A DNA stretch of 36,124 nucleotides from Fimenecus sp045594645 (GCA_045594645.1 JAZNYY010000091.1:1-36124), one strand, 5' to 3'. Positions 7,970 through 16,261 are shown, numbered from the stretch's first letter. Numbers and translations: made by a program. Notes: generated from the letters alone by a model not told the origin.

Positions 7970-8631
7970 TAAAGCTTCTCCTTGACTGTATTTACAATTT
8001 TTTCAATAGACTCTTCAAGAGTATAACCTGTTGTATTTACAATTACTGAATCCTCTGCAGGCTTTAAAGGTGCGATTTCGCGGTGAGAATCGTTATAATC
8101 ACGCACTCTCAAATCGTCAAGAACTTCTTGAAAGGTTACTTCACTGCCCTTTTCTTTGAGTTCGCGGTATCTTCTCATTGCACGCTCTTCGTCATCTGCA
8201 GTAAGGAAAATTTTCACTTGTGCGTCAGGCAGAACAACTGTGCCGATATCTCTGCCATCCATAATGCAGTTATTCTTTGCAGCAATATCGCGCTGTAAAT
8301 CAAAAAGGAATGCACGAACAGCAGGGATTGCCGATACATTTGAAGCCGCCATTGAAGCCTCGGGAAGTCTGATTTCAGTTGAAACATCATCACCATTGAG
8401 TAACACATGCTGAACACCGTCAATGAATTTAAGTTCAACTGTAATTTTGTCGAGAATTGCGCCAACACCTTCTGCATCATTTGTTGTTATGCCGTTACGA
8501 AGGCAATAAACACCTACAGCACGGTAAAGTGCGCCTGTATCAACATAGATGTAACCGAGTTTTACAGCCGCTGCGCGAGCAACTGTGCTTTTACCTGCGC
8601 CTGCAGGGCCGTCAATTGCAACATTAATCAT
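7969..8631 (-). CDS. cmk: Cytidylate kinase
   Basis: A 220-residue cytosolic kinase converting CMP or dCMP to the diphosphate. The P-loop is GPAGAGKST (residues 8-16). YVDTGALYRA, the GRDIGTVVLPDA segment and the RRYRELKEKG lid/arginine region are all typical of Cmk. The family is usually 215-230 residues, so this copy is complete. GAGGAT precedes the ATG. It lies 48 bases downstream of the flavoprotein gene and overlaps plsC by one base. Confidence 0.96.
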   Translation of the reverse strand: MINVAIDGPAGAGKSTVARAAAVKLGYIYVDTGALYRAVGVYCLRNGITTNDAEGVGAILDKITVELKFIDGVQHVLLNGDDVSTEIRLPEASMAASNVSAIPAVRAFLFDLQRDIAAKNNCIMDGRDIGTVVLPDAQVKIFLTADDEERAMRRYRELKEKGSEVTFQEVLDDLRVRDYNDSHREIAPLKPAEDSVIVNTTGYTLEESIEKIVNTVKEKL

Positions 8632-8679
8632 AATAATATCCTCACTTTTTCTTTTTATGTCTTTTATATTAATTTTCTG

Positions 8680-9918
8680 TTAATTACTTGCGTTTATACC
8701 CGCAAGGTAACCTGTAGAAAATGCAATCTGCAGGTTAAACCCGCCTGTATAACCGTCGCAATCAATTACCTCACCCGCGAAATAGAGCCCTGAACAAAGC
8801 TTACTTTCCATAGTTTTGGGATTGATTTCGCTGACCTTTACACCGCCAGAGGTAACTATTGCCTCAGAAATATCATTAAAATCCATTACGGTAAGCTTAA
8901 CTGATTTCACCGCGTCAACAAGATTTTTTCTCATTTCTTTCGTAATCTGATTTGCCTTTTCAGAGGGCTTAATCTGTGCTATACGAAGGATTGGAGCAAT
9001 CATTGACTTTGGCAAAAGAAGTGCCAAAATATTTGAAATTGATTTATTACTGTTATCTGAAAAATCGCGCAAGATTCTTGCGTCAAGCTTTTCGTGTGAA
9101 AGTGCGGGCTTTAAATCAATGTAGATTTCATATCTTGCCTTTTCCATATCACGCATATGAGCGCTTGCAGACAAAATCATAGGACCTGACACGCCGAAAT
9201 GTGTGAAAAGCATTTCACCGAAATCGTCATAGATTTCTTTTTTCTTTTTTGTATCTATGACTCTAATTGAAACATTTTTAAGAGAAAGTCCCATACACTC
9301 ACTGCACAAGCCTTCACGGCAAACGAGGGCTGAAAGTGAGGGGCGAAGCTCAGTTACGGTATGTCCCATACTTTTAGCGAGTTTATATCCGTCACCGCTT
9401 GAGCCTGTTCGAGGATATGATAAACCTCCGGTTGCAATTATGACACTATCCGCATTATAAATATTGCCAAGCTCGGTTTTTACACCGCATACTGCACCGT
9501 TTTCAATTAACAATTCATTTACTCGTTCTGTTTTTCGCTGAACACCTGTGTTAGTAATATAGCGATTGAGTGCGTCGACAATATCCATTGCTTTATCACT
9601 TACAGGGAAAACACGGTCACCGCGTTCAACCTTAAGTGGTACGCCATATTCCTCAAAGAAATTCATAACATCTTGATTGTCAAAGGTCGAAAATGCGCTG
9701 TATAAAAATCTGCCATTACCCGGAATATTCTGTATGAACGACTGCACATCACTAACATTATTTGTGACATTGCATCTGCCCTTACCGGTAATTAAAACCT
9801 TGCGTGCAATTTTTTCATTTCGTTCAAGAAGCAGAACATCCGCTCCGTTCTCTGCGGCAACACCAGCCGCCATTGTACCCGCGGCACCTGCACCGATTAC
9901 TATAACTTTCTTACTCAT
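8680..9918 (-). CDS. BaiN/HI0933-family FAD-dependent oxidoreductase
   Basis: A 412-residue flavoprotein. The N-terminal dinucleotide-binding motif is VIGAGAAGTMAA, followed by a GKGRCNVTN segment, ATGGLSYPRTGSSGDGY in the middle and the C-terminal FAD-contact region GGVKVSEINPKTMES...FAGEVIDCDGYTGGFNLQ. This pattern is diagnostic for the HI0933/YhiN/BaiN family. Some members are reported to reduce bile-acid intermediates, but most have no known substrate, so no reaction is assigned. I chose ATG 9918 since CGGAG lies six bases upstream; it overlaps the RpiR stop by eight bases. The gene is part of the rpiR-to-ispH run. Confidence 0.85.
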   Translation of the reverse strand: MSKKVIVIGAGAAGTMAAGVAAENGADVLLLERNEKIARKVLITGKGRCNVTNNVSDVQSFIQNIPGNGRFLYSAFSTFDNQDVMNFFEEYGVPLKVERGDRVFPVSDKAMDIVDALNRYITNTGVQRKTERVNELLIENGAVCGVKTELGNIYNADSVIIATGGLSYPRTGSSGDGYKLAKSMGHTVTELRPSLSALVCREGLCSECMGLSLKNVSIRVIDTKKKKEIYDDFGEMLFTHFGVSGPMILSASAHMRDMEKARYEIYIDLKPALSHEKLDARILRDFSDNSNKSISNILALLLPKSMIAPILRIAQIKPSEKANQITKEMRKNLVDAVKSVKLTVMDFNDISEAIVTSGGVKVSEINPKTMESKLCSGLYFAGEVIDCDGYTGGFNLQIAFSTGYLAGINASN

Positions 9919-10786
9919 TTTCTGCTCCGTCTGATTTATCATAGACCTGATATTCATCCCAAATGCTTTCAAGCTTATTGAAATTACTGTAAACCTCTTC
10001 GCGACGGCTAAAGGTTACCGCAACAATCAAAGCATTAATAAGGCTTAAGGGGGCTACAAGAGAATCAACAACCGACACCATATCACTCTTTGCAACAAGA
10101 AGATTATCGGCATATTCAGCAATGGGAGAATCTTTAGAATCAGTAATTGCAATAATTTTTGTTCCGCGGTCATTTATAAAGCGAAGTGCATTGATTGTCT
10201 GTTTTGAATAACGGGGAAAACTGATTGCAACGCAGACATCATCTTCACCTATTCTAAACATCTGCTCAAACATTTCGCTTCCGCTTGAAGTATCGACAAG
10301 CACAACATTTTCAAAAACGGGATTGAAATAAAAATACAAAAAGCTTGCAAGCGAAGCGGAACTGCGCACACCAAGAATGTAAATTCTTTTTGCTTTATTT
10401 ATTGTTTCCACCGCTTTAGTAAATTCATCGGTGGAAATTTGTTCAAGCGTATGTCGAATAAGCTCAATATCACCATTAAGCACTTTTTTGATTGCGTCTT
10501 GTTCGCCGATTAAGTTACTTGAAACTTCCATTCGCTGAACTGCAGTAAGCTTTGACTTAATCATCTGCTGAAGTTCTTTTTGAAGCTCGGGATAACCCTT
10601 AAAGCCCATTTCAGTTGCGAAACGCACAACTGTTGACTCGCTTACTCCAACCTTTTCGCCAAGCTTTGAGGCAGTCATAAACGCCGCTTTATCGTAATTT
10701 TCAGTAATATACTGTGCGAGCTTTTTATGACCTTTTGACAGTTTTTTATCCTTTATATCTACTTTTGTTAAAATAAAATTTTTCAC
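9911..10786 (-). CDS. RpiR/MurR-family transcriptional regulator
   Basis: About 291 residues. The N-terminal RpiR helix-turn-helix includes ASKLGEKVGVSESTVVRFATEMGFKGYPELQ. A C-terminal SIS sugar-phosphate isomerase fold contains IYILGVRSSASLASFL, the VAISFPRYSKQT phosphate-loop region and IAITDSKDSPIAEYAD. Family members sense phosphosugars such as MurNAc-6-P. A GTG at 10786 is preferred because CGGAG lies nine bases upstream; the ATG at 10795 directly abuts that ribosome site. It is the first gene of a run with the flavoprotein, with an eight-base overlap. The effector is unknown, but the hexosaminidase nearby makes an amino-sugar signal plausible. Confidence 0.88.
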   Translation of the reverse strand: MKNFILTKVDIKDKKLSKGHKKLAQYITENYDKAAFMTASKLGEKVGVSESTVVRFATEMGFKGYPELQKELQQMIKSKLTAVQRMEVSSNLIGEQDAIKKVLNGDIELIRHTLEQISTDEFTKAVETINKAKRIYILGVRSSASLASFLYFYFNPVFENVVLVDTSSGSEMFEQMFRIGEDDVCVAISFPRYSKQTINALRFINDRGTKIIAITDSKDSPIAEYADNLLVAKSDMVSVVDSLVAPLSLINALIVAVTFSRREEVYSNFNKLESIWDEYQVYDKSDGAENE

Positions 10787-10824
10787 CCTGAACATCTCCG
10801 AATAAACAAATATTCAACTTAACA

Positions 10825-10853
10825 AATATACTATATTTTTCCAATAAAAACAA
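10825..10853 (-). promoter_or_regulatory. Candidate promoter of the rpiR-led operon
   Basis: On the minus strand TTGTTT (848-853 of this kilobase) and TATATT (10825-10830) are 17 bases apart, immediately upstream of the RpiR gene. Confidence 0.45.
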
Positions 10854-10858
10854 GCAGT

Positions 10859-10878
10859 TTTGCAAGAAATCTTGCAAA
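10859..10878 (-). terminator. Weak hairpin after tmcAL
   Basis: A perfect nine-base-pair stem TTTGCAAGA/TCTTGCAAA with a two-base loop begins directly after the tmcAL stop codon. A run of five T residues follows about eight bases later on the minus strand, so termination may be partial. Confidence 0.45.
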
Positions 10879-12057
10879 TTATTGCATTTTTATAGGTGAA
10901 AATGTCATTTCGTTTGAACATGAAGAGGATTTTTGCATAATCAACGAATAAAAATCCCCTGCTTTATTCTCAATATTGAATATTTTTTCTGCATCATTTG
11001 ATTTGAGATTTAATATATCCGAGTACGATGCAACAAATGGAATGTTTGAGTTTGATGCGAGCTTACCCATAATCTCTGCTGATTTAATATTAAAGCCTAA
11101 AAGTCTGCAATATGGCACGGAGATTTTCAAATCATCAGCAGTAATGCCGAGAGTTAGTGAAAGTACCGCGCGTCTTATTCTTGAATGTGCAAAACGCTTG
11201 GTTTTTGCTCTATCATAGATTTCATCAAGGATTGTACTTTCTTTGATAGCGGATTTAATTCGATTGTCAAGTCCCTCTGACATATTGGCAATACACGACA
11301 AATCTTCATTGAGTTTTGAACGCAGGATTGCAAGCGAAGCAATATTATATTTATAATCCGAAATAAAGTTACCGTTTTTAAGCTCTTGAGAATAAAGCTC
11401 AAACGCGTTTTCAGGCACATAGGGGGAATAATTTTCATCGTCATATATAAGCTGACGAATATGGGTTGCAGATGCAATTCCGCCAACAGATTTTATATCG
11501 TTATATCCTGCACCGATACGGGTTGTTGGCATAGGTGTCATTTTTGAGTTAAGCTTTTTAATGGCTTTCATATATTCAAGTGCAAGGATATTATTCGGTG
11601 TTGAAATATCAAAATCAACATTATATTCATCATATGCACGCTGACGGGCAACGGGATAGCTCACACCTGCTTCAAGATGTTTTTTGATTTTAGCATCAAA
11701 ATCAACATCATCAAAAACATTAACAGCTTTTTCAAGAATTGAAGTATCTGCATTTTCTGTACCGAAAGCGAGCTTATCGCAACCAAAATCGTTAAGTATC
11801 TTAACTGCATTGTATGAAAAGATTTCTGCAGAAGCGGTGGCATAAACAAATGGTAATTCAAGCACAATATCAGCACCGTTTAAAAGTGCAGATTTTACTC
11901 TTGCTTCTTTAGAAAAAAGTGCAGGCTCTCCCCTTTGCACAAAATTACCGCTCATAACACACACAACAGTATCGCCATCTTTTTTTACAGTATCAATTAA
12001 GTATTTATGACCTTTGTGAAAGGGATTGAATTCGCAAACAATACCGATTACAGACAT
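10879..12057 (-). CDS. tmcAL: tRNA(Met) cytidine acetate ligase
   Basis: A 392-residue protein of the YlbM/TmcAL family, which uses ATP and acetate to make N4-acetylcytidine at the wobble position of elongator tRNA-Met. The N-terminal nucleotidyltransferase fold has CEFNPFHKGHKYLI with the HxGH ATP-binding motif (HKGH), then VMSGNFVQRGEPALF and ADIVLELPF, all typical of this family. The C-terminal helical tRNA-binding half contains RIRRAVLSLTLGI. It diverges from ackA, whose product makes acetate, and the two share one symmetric promoter region. Confidence 0.92.
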   Translation of the reverse strand: MSVIGIVCEFNPFHKGHKYLIDTVKKDGDTVVCVMSGNFVQRGEPALFSKEARVKSALLNGADIVLELPFVYATASAEIFSYNAVKILNDFGCDKLAFGTENADTSILEKAVNVFDDVDFDAKIKKHLEAGVSYPVARQRAYDEYNVDFDISTPNNILALEYMKAIKKLNSKMTPMPTTRIGAGYNDIKSVGGIASATHIRQLIYDDENYSPYVPENAFELYSQELKNGNFISDYKYNIASLAILRSKLNEDLSCIANMSEGLDNRIKSAIKESTILDEIYDRAKTKRFAHSRIRRAVLSLTLGITADDLKISVPYCRLLGFNIKSAEIMGKLASNSNIPFVASYSDILNLKSNDAEKIFNIENKAGDFYSLIMQKSSSCSNEMTFSPIKMQ

Positions 12058-12093
12058 AATAAAAGAACCTCACTAAAATATGGTAAAAATTAC

Positions 12094-12122
12094 TTGAAAT
12101 TAAATGAATACAAGTATATAAT
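12094..12122 (+). promoter_or_regulatory. Promoter of ackA
   Basis: TTGAAA (12094-12099) and TATAAT (12117-12122) are separated by 17 bases, with a start expected near 12129 and a leader of about 50 bases before the ackA ATG. Confidence 0.8.
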
Positions 12123-12146
12123 AATACAGTATGGAAATTACTTCAA
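12118..12146 (-). promoter_or_regulatory. Promoter of tmcAL, overlapping the ackA promoter
   Basis: On the minus strand TTGAAG (12141-12146) and TATTAT (12118-12123) are 17 bases apart. Its -10 box shares five base pairs with the ackA -10 box, and the whole arrangement is symmetric about position 12120. Confidence 0.65.
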
Positions 12147-12176
12147 GAAAAATTTAAAATTATTTGGAGGATAAAA

Positions 12177-13397
12177 ATGAAAGTTCTCGTTATTAACGCA
12201 GGTAGTTCATCACTTAAATATCAGCTTATTGATATGGATGATGAAAGTGTAATCGCAAAGGGTATTTGCGAAAGAGTTGGTTCTGAAGATGCTTGTATCA
12301 GCTTCAAAACTCCAGACGGTCAGAAAATCGAGTATAACGCACCTATGCAGAATCACACCGCAGCATTTGCAGAGGTTAAAAAGGTTCTTACAGAGGGCGA
12401 ATACAAGGTTATTGATGACATCAGCGAAATCGCAGCAGTTGGCCATCGTGTTGTTCAGGGCGGTTCACTCTTTAACAAGAGTATGCTTGTAACTGACGAG
12501 GTTATCAAGGGTATTGAAGAAATGTGCGCTCTTGCTCCCCTTCACAATCCTGCTCACATTCAGGGTATCAACGCAAGTATTGAGCTTTTCGGCAAAAATG
12601 TTCCTCAGGTTGCAGTTTTTGACAACGCATTCCACAGCACAATGCCTGCTGAAGCTTACACATTCCCCGTTCCCTATGAATTCTATGAGAAATATCAGGT
12701 TCGTAAATATGGCTTCCACGGTACATCACACCGCTTTGTAAGTGCAAGATGTGCAGAAGTTATGGGCAAAAATATTGAGGACCTTAAGATTGTTACTTGT
12801 CACCTTGGTAACGGCTCATCAATCACAGCAGTTAAGGGCGGAAAAGTTATCGACACAACAATGGGACTTACTCCACTTGACGGTCTTATTATGGGTACTC
12901 GTTGCGGTGCAGTTGACCCATCTGCAATTCTTTTCATTATGGAAAAAGAAAATCTCTCTGTTAAAGAAATGGATACACTTCTTAACAAGAAGTCAGGTAT
13001 TCTCGGTATTTCAGGCGTAGGCTCTGATGACCGTGATGTTAAGGCAGAGGCTGCTTCAAACGAAAAAGGTCTTGGTGAGCGTTGCCAGCTTGCAAGAAAC
13101 ATTCTCGCATATCAGATTAAGAGATATATCGGTGCTTACACTGCTGCTATGGACGGTATTGATGCTATAGTATTCACAGGCGGTATCGGAGAAAATGCTG
13201 ACGATATTCGTGCAAAGGTTTGTAAAGAGCTTACATTCCTCGGCATTGAAATTGACGAAGAATATGGCAAGACTCTTGTTAAAGGCGCTGAGGGTGAGCT
13301 TTCAACAGCTAACTCAAAGGTTAAGGTTTATGTTCTTCCTACAAATGAAGAACTTGTTATTGCAAGAGATACAAGAGATATTGTAGAAGCTCTTTAA
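12177..13397 (+). CDS. ackA: Acetate kinase
   Basis: A 406-residue cytosolic ASKHA-fold kinase interconverting acetyl phosphate + ADP and acetate + ATP, the energy-yielding end of mixed-acid fermentation. The first phosphate motif is NAGSSSLKYQL (6-16). GHRVVQGG, FHGTSHRFV, CHLGNGSSITA and FTGGIGENA are the standard family signatures. Length is normal (about 400). TTGGAGGA precedes the ATG. No pta gene is adjacent, although the two are often paired. A terminator follows, so it is probably monocistronic. Confidence 0.97.
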   Translation: MKVLVINAGSSSLKYQLIDMDDESVIAKGICERVGSEDACISFKTPDGQKIEYNAPMQNHTAAFAEVKKVLTEGEYKVIDDISEIAAVGHRVVQGGSLFNKSMLVTDEVIKGIEEMCALAPLHNPAHIQGINASIELFGKNVPQVAVFDNAFHSTMPAEAYTFPVPYEFYEKYQVRKYGFHGTSHRFVSARCAEVMGKNIEDLKIVTCHLGNGSSITAVKGGKVIDTTMGLTPLDGLIMGTRCGAVDPSAILFIMEKENLSVKEMDTLLNKKSGILGISGVGSDDRDVKAEAASNEKGLGERCQLARNILAYQIKRYIGAYTAAMDGIDAIVFTGGIGENADDIRAKVCKELTFLGIEIDEEYGKTLVKGAEGELSTANSKVKVYVLPTNEELVIARDTRDIVEAL

Positions 13398-13421
13398 TTC
13401 TTAAAAATAGTTATAAAATTA

Positions 13422-13447
13422 GCCGTGCTGAAAAGCACGGCTTTTTT
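13422..13447 (+). terminator. Terminator of ackA
   Basis: GCCGTGCT (13422-13429) pairs with AGCACGGC (13434-13441) around a GAAA loop and is followed by six T residues. Confidence 0.92.
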
Positions 13448-13451
13448 GTTA

Positions 13452-14120
13452 TTATGGATGACAATGTCCACAAGGACTATAACCCATATCTATTACTTCA
13501 TCACGAGTTCCTTTGTATGTACCATAATTCTCATCTTTAATTTTGCTAACATCTCTACATGTTGATAGATGAAACTTCATTGTTGATGTATTTAATACAT
13601 ATGTTATTTTTGTTTCTTTCTTTGTAGTATTTTCCTTTTTGGTGGTAGTTTCTGTCTTTTTAGTTGTAGTTTCTTTTTTATTTGTCGTGGTTTCTGTTTT
13701 CTTGGTTGTAGTTTCGTGTTTCTCAGTAGTAGTTTCTTCTTCAGTTGTAGTTTCCGTTGTGCTTTCCGTTGTTGATTCTGTCGCAGTTTCAGTAGTTGAC
13801 TCAGTTGTGCTTTCCGTTATTCTTTCGGTAGTATTTTCATCATCGACAAGTAATTCATCGGACATTCCAGAAGTATTACTAGGCTCTTCCGAACTTGGGG
13901 ATATTAATACTCCTACAAACAGCAAAACAACTGACAATATAATTGCTACTACACTCTTAATCTTTATTTTTTGCAATATTTCTCTTATCGGCTTTATTGG
14001 AGCCATCAACACTGCGGCAATGAATACGATTATTCCCGAAACAATTGAGCCTGTTGAAAAAGACATAAGTGCAAAACTCACTGCAAAAAACCATTGAATA
14101 ATTTGAGAAATTTTTTTCAT
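13452..14120 (-). CDS. Membrane-anchored protein with Thr/Glu/Lys-rich linker and Cys/His C-terminal domain
   Basis: About 222 residues. Two or three hydrophobic segments fill the first 80 residues. A long low-complexity linker follows (about 100-165), built of repeated TTTKK, ETTT and STTE units. The last 50 residues, YVLNTSTMKFHLSTCRDV...YSPCGHCHP, form a small domain that recurs at the C-terminus of secreted and anchored Firmicutes proteins and probably binds a metal through its His and Cys residues. I chose ATG 14120 because GAGGTG lies eight bases upstream. The linker suggests the terminal domain is held away from the membrane, in the envelope. Function unknown. Confidence 0.75.
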   Translation of the reverse strand: MKKISQIIQWFFAVSFALMSFSTGSIVSGIIVFIAAVLMAPIKPIREILQKIKIKSVVAIILSVVLLFVGVLISPSSEEPSNTSGMSDELLVDDENTTERITESTTESTTETATESTTESTTETTTEEETTTEKHETTTKKTETTTNKKETTTKKTETTTKKENTTKKETKITYVLNTSTMKFHLSTCRDVSKIKDENYGTYKGTRDEVIDMGYSPCGHCHP

Positions 14121-14192
14121 TTTTTCACACCTCATAAAATTTTTACTTATTATAATTAAATCGCATTTAATGTTATTTTTGTGACAATACTT

Positions 14193-14399
14193 TTATAATT
14201 TCTTAAATATATCTAACAAACTAAATGTAGTTTTATGATATATTTTATTCTTCACAGCTCTTTTAGGATTTTTAATATATCCTACTCTCTTCCTACCATA
14301 AAAAGGATTGACAGATTTCTTTATTCTCCTTTTCAGTCTACCAGTTGTTCTCGCCTTAAAAGACCTCTTAATGCTTGGTTTTCTCATTCCTATTTTCAA
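14193..14399 (-). CDS. Small highly basic conserved protein
   Basis: About 68 residues, more than a third Lys or Arg, with the core KARTTGRLKRRIKKSVNPFY followed by GRKRVGYIKNPKRAVKNKIYHKTTF. I recognise this as a recurrent small hypothetical protein of Firmicutes, often near mobile DNA, but know of no function. A TTG start at 14399 is preferred because GGGGTGA lies six bases upstream; an ATG at 14387 is the alternative. A textbook terminator sits immediately upstream of the ribosome site, so expression would need read-through or a promoter within it. A nucleic-acid-binding role is only an inference from charge. Confidence 0.6.
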   Translation of the reverse strand: MKIGMRKPSIKRSFKARTTGRLKRRIKKSVNPFYGRKRVGYIKNPKRAVKNKIYHKTTFSLLDIFKKL

Positions 14400-14417
14400 T
14401 AAAATCACCCCACAAAA

Positions 14418-14449
14418 TAAAAAAGTGCGCCAGCCGAAGCCAACGCACT
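14418..14449 (-). terminator. UUCG-loop terminator upstream of the small basic gene
   Basis: On the minus strand an 11-base-pair stem (three G-T pairs, closed by a TTCG tetraloop) is followed by six T residues. It ends only 13 bases before the GGGGTGA ribosome site, so it may act as an attenuator or end an unseen short RNA from the 14450-14610 region. Confidence 0.75.
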
Positions 14450-14644
14450 GAAAAACACATAGCTCCAACTGTCGCCAAACAAATCTACAATACTCACTGA
14501 AAGTATATGCAAATAGAGCATCTGTATTTTTACCAAAAATAATAAAAATACACATACTTAAAGTGAGTTCAAATATTAAGATTTGTTTGGCATTTGTAGT
14601 TTATCACTATTTTTCAGAAAAATCAATATTATTATAAAAAAACA

Positions 14645-14670
14645 GGACAGACAAGGATGTCTGTCCCTAC
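14645..14670 (+). repeat. CCCTAC-tailed hairpin repeat, copy 1
   Basis: GGACAGACA pairs with TGTCTGTCC around a four-base loop, and CTAC follows. The stem sequence differs from the other copies but the layout and the final CCCTAC are the same. Confidence 0.7.
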
Positions 14671-14679
14671 GCGAAATTT

Positions 14680-14733
14680 CTCTCCCTCCGTCATTTCCTT
14701 GCAAAAATGACACCTCCCTCGTCAGAGGGAGGC
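14680..14733 (+). repeat. CTCCCTC palindromic repeat, copy 1
   Basis: A 54-base unit starting CTCTCCCTCCGTC and ending CACCTCCCTCGTCAGAGGGAGGC, nearly identical to the right arm of the element at 22904-23032. Its last part forms a CCTCCCTC/GAGGGAGG stem. Confidence 0.8.
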
Positions 14734-14748
14734 GTAGACGCGTGATAT

Positions 14749-16158
14749 TTAATTTCTTGTTTCAAGTGAAGTTTGAATTGCTTTAAAAAGTGACATATCG
14801 CTTTCATAGGCAACATCGCAGGTATAGTGCCAAACCATTACGCCACCAAGTCCGTAATCATTTGCGAATGCGGTTTTATCCCTAATCATCTGCACACCAT
14901 TGAAGCTTGTTATTATTGAATCATCTGTAACACCATTCATATATGATTTTGCAATCCTATTTTCAAATGGATTATTATTCAAATCAGGTGCAATATTAGC
15001 ATATGATGGCCAAGCCTCGTCACCGCCGTGAGTTCTGCCATAGAACGGTAATCCCAAATCACATTTTGAAATGTCATATCCTTGTTTTATAAGGTCACCA
15101 ACGGCAAGAACACCACCAACTGATGCAAATTCAGCGTGGCTGTTAGTTTCAGTCATATTGTCATATGCCATTATTTCAACTCTATCAAGTGCATCGATAG
15201 CTTTTTTTGAAATATGATTGCCACTCCAATGTGAAAATGCTGCGCCAAGAATGTAGTCACCCAAATGAGAATCAAGCTCTACAAGAAAGTCTGAAAAGTC
15301 TTCACTACTTTGTTTTGCATAAGGATATTCATAATCAAAAAAGATTCCGTCAAAATCATATGATTTTAATAAGTCTAAAATATTATCAACAAGCACTTCA
15401 CTGTTATCAATAAATGCTTGGCTATGTAATTTTTCTTTATCAGAAGCATCTGCACCATCCGGTCCTAAAATATTACAGTGAATATTAGCATTGGGGTTTG
15501 CTGTTTTTATAATCTCAATAATATCTTTAAAAATTATATCTCCGCTTACCATTTCACCGTTAATATCAATGTCCTGAAGATAAACATTTCCATTTTCGTC
15601 AAAACGGGCAACACCAAACAAAATGATATCGGTCAATGTGTTCATTTTTTCTGTTTCTACATTTTCATTGCCATAGAACCATTGGCACACCAAATATGAT
15701 GTCACACGGAAATTCTCATTCTTATTGTCTTTAACATTCAGCACATCAATACTTTTCAATTCATATTGGTTTTCATTTGATGATTTGATACAGATTTTAA
15801 GTGAATCTGCAGTATGTTCACCGATTTCGCAATAACGGTAATCGCCTATTCTATCTTGTTGATATATTGACTGATATTCTCCGTTTTCATCTTCAAGCCA
15901 GATTGAGAACTTATCAATCTGATTATTTTTTTCTTCGATTACAACAGTATCAAAGGTTACAGCCTCGGGAAAACGAATTTCAATAAATGTGCCCTCCGCG
16001 GCAACCTGACCTTTTAATTCGCCGATTATTTCAGCATTATTCATTACGCTGAAATCATCGTTCTTTGGAATATCGTAATTAACCCCACAAGACGACAATG
16101 AGAAAACAAATGCTAAAACTAAAATTATTGATAAAACTTTTTTTATGTATTTATTCAT
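14749..16158 (-). CDS. GH18-like glycosidase lipoprotein
   Basis: A 469-residue protein with a lipoprotein signal peptide: Lys-rich start, hydrophobic core and LSSC with Cys24 as the lipid site, so it should be anchored outside the cell. Residues 35-140 look like a discoidin-type beta sandwich. The rest is a GH18-type TIM barrel with FDGIFFDYEYP, where Glu277 would be the catalytic acid and Asp275 is kept, but Phe273 replaces the first inner Asp. Late motifs EIMAYDN and LGLPFYGRTHGGDEAWPSY also fit GH18 chitinases and endo-N-acetylglucosaminidases. I chose ATG 16158 because GGGAGAA precedes it. Chitin, peptidoglycan or N-glycan fragments are possible substrates. Confidence 0.85.
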   Translation of the reverse strand: MNKYIKKVLSIILVLAFVFSLSSCGVNYDIPKNDDFSVMNNAEIIGELKGQVAAEGTFIEIRFPEAVTFDTVVIEEKNNQIDKFSIWLEDENGEYQSIYQQDRIGDYRYCEIGEHTADSLKICIKSSNENQYELKSIDVLNVKDNKNENFRVTSYLVCQWFYGNENVETEKMNTLTDIILFGVARFDENGNVYLQDIDINGEMVSGDIIFKDIIEIIKTANPNANIHCNILGPDGADASDKEKLHSQAFIDNSEVLVDNILDLLKSYDFDGIFFDYEYPYAKQSSEDFSDFLVELDSHLGDYILGAAFSHWSGNHISKKAIDALDRVEIMAYDNMTETNSHAEFASVGGVLAVGDLIKQGYDISKCDLGLPFYGRTHGGDEAWPSYANIAPDLNNNPFENRIAKSYMNGVTDDSIITSFNGVQMIRDKTAFANDYGLGGVMVWHYTCDVAYESDMSLFKAIQTSLETRN

Positions 16159-16185
16159 AATAATTCTCCCTTTAAAATTGTCATG

Positions 16186-16243
16186 ACGGGAGAGGAATCC
16201 CTCCACCGCCGTTGGCGGTCCCCCTCCCTTTGACAAGGGAGGC
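16186..16243 (+). repeat. Variant CTCCCTT palindromic repeat
   Basis: Two adjacent hairpins, ACCGCC/GGCGGT (16205-16219) and CCTCCCTT/AAGGGAGG (16223-16242), lie between the phosphate transporter stop and the GH18-like start. It is a diverged relative of the CTCCCTC family. No T run follows on either strand, so it is not a standard terminator. Confidence 0.6.
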
Positions 16244-16261
16244 ATTACCACCGTTAATTTA

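Larger units (their letters stand above)
14450..14748. other. AT-rich intergenic stretch with repeats
   Basis: Between the small basic gene and the GH18-like gene. A minus-strand TTGATT and TAAACT, 17 bases apart near 14600-14625, could start a short RNA ending at the 14424 terminator; the possible transcript contains no convincing ORF. The right half holds a CCCTAC hairpin (14645-14670) and a CTCCCTC repeat (14680-14733). No gene is seen. Confidence 0.5.

Noticed and set aside
8407..8793. 128-codon + strand ORF over cmk
   Set aside because: Antisense to cmk and the flavoprotein end; Cys- and Asn-rich composition is a shadow of the real frames.
13639..14097. 152-codon ORF rich in Val and Ser on the + strand
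   Set aside because: It is the antisense of the Thr-rich linker gene; its repetitive make-up simply reflects the linker codons.
14400..14555. N-terminal extension of the small basic protein
   Set aside because: The extension would translate through the UUCG terminator and has no ribosome site; its composition differs from the conserved core.
16223..16242. Terminator of the phosphate-transporter operon
   Set aside because: The CCTCCCTT/AAGGGAGG hairpin has no T run on the minus strand and belongs to the dispersed repeat family.
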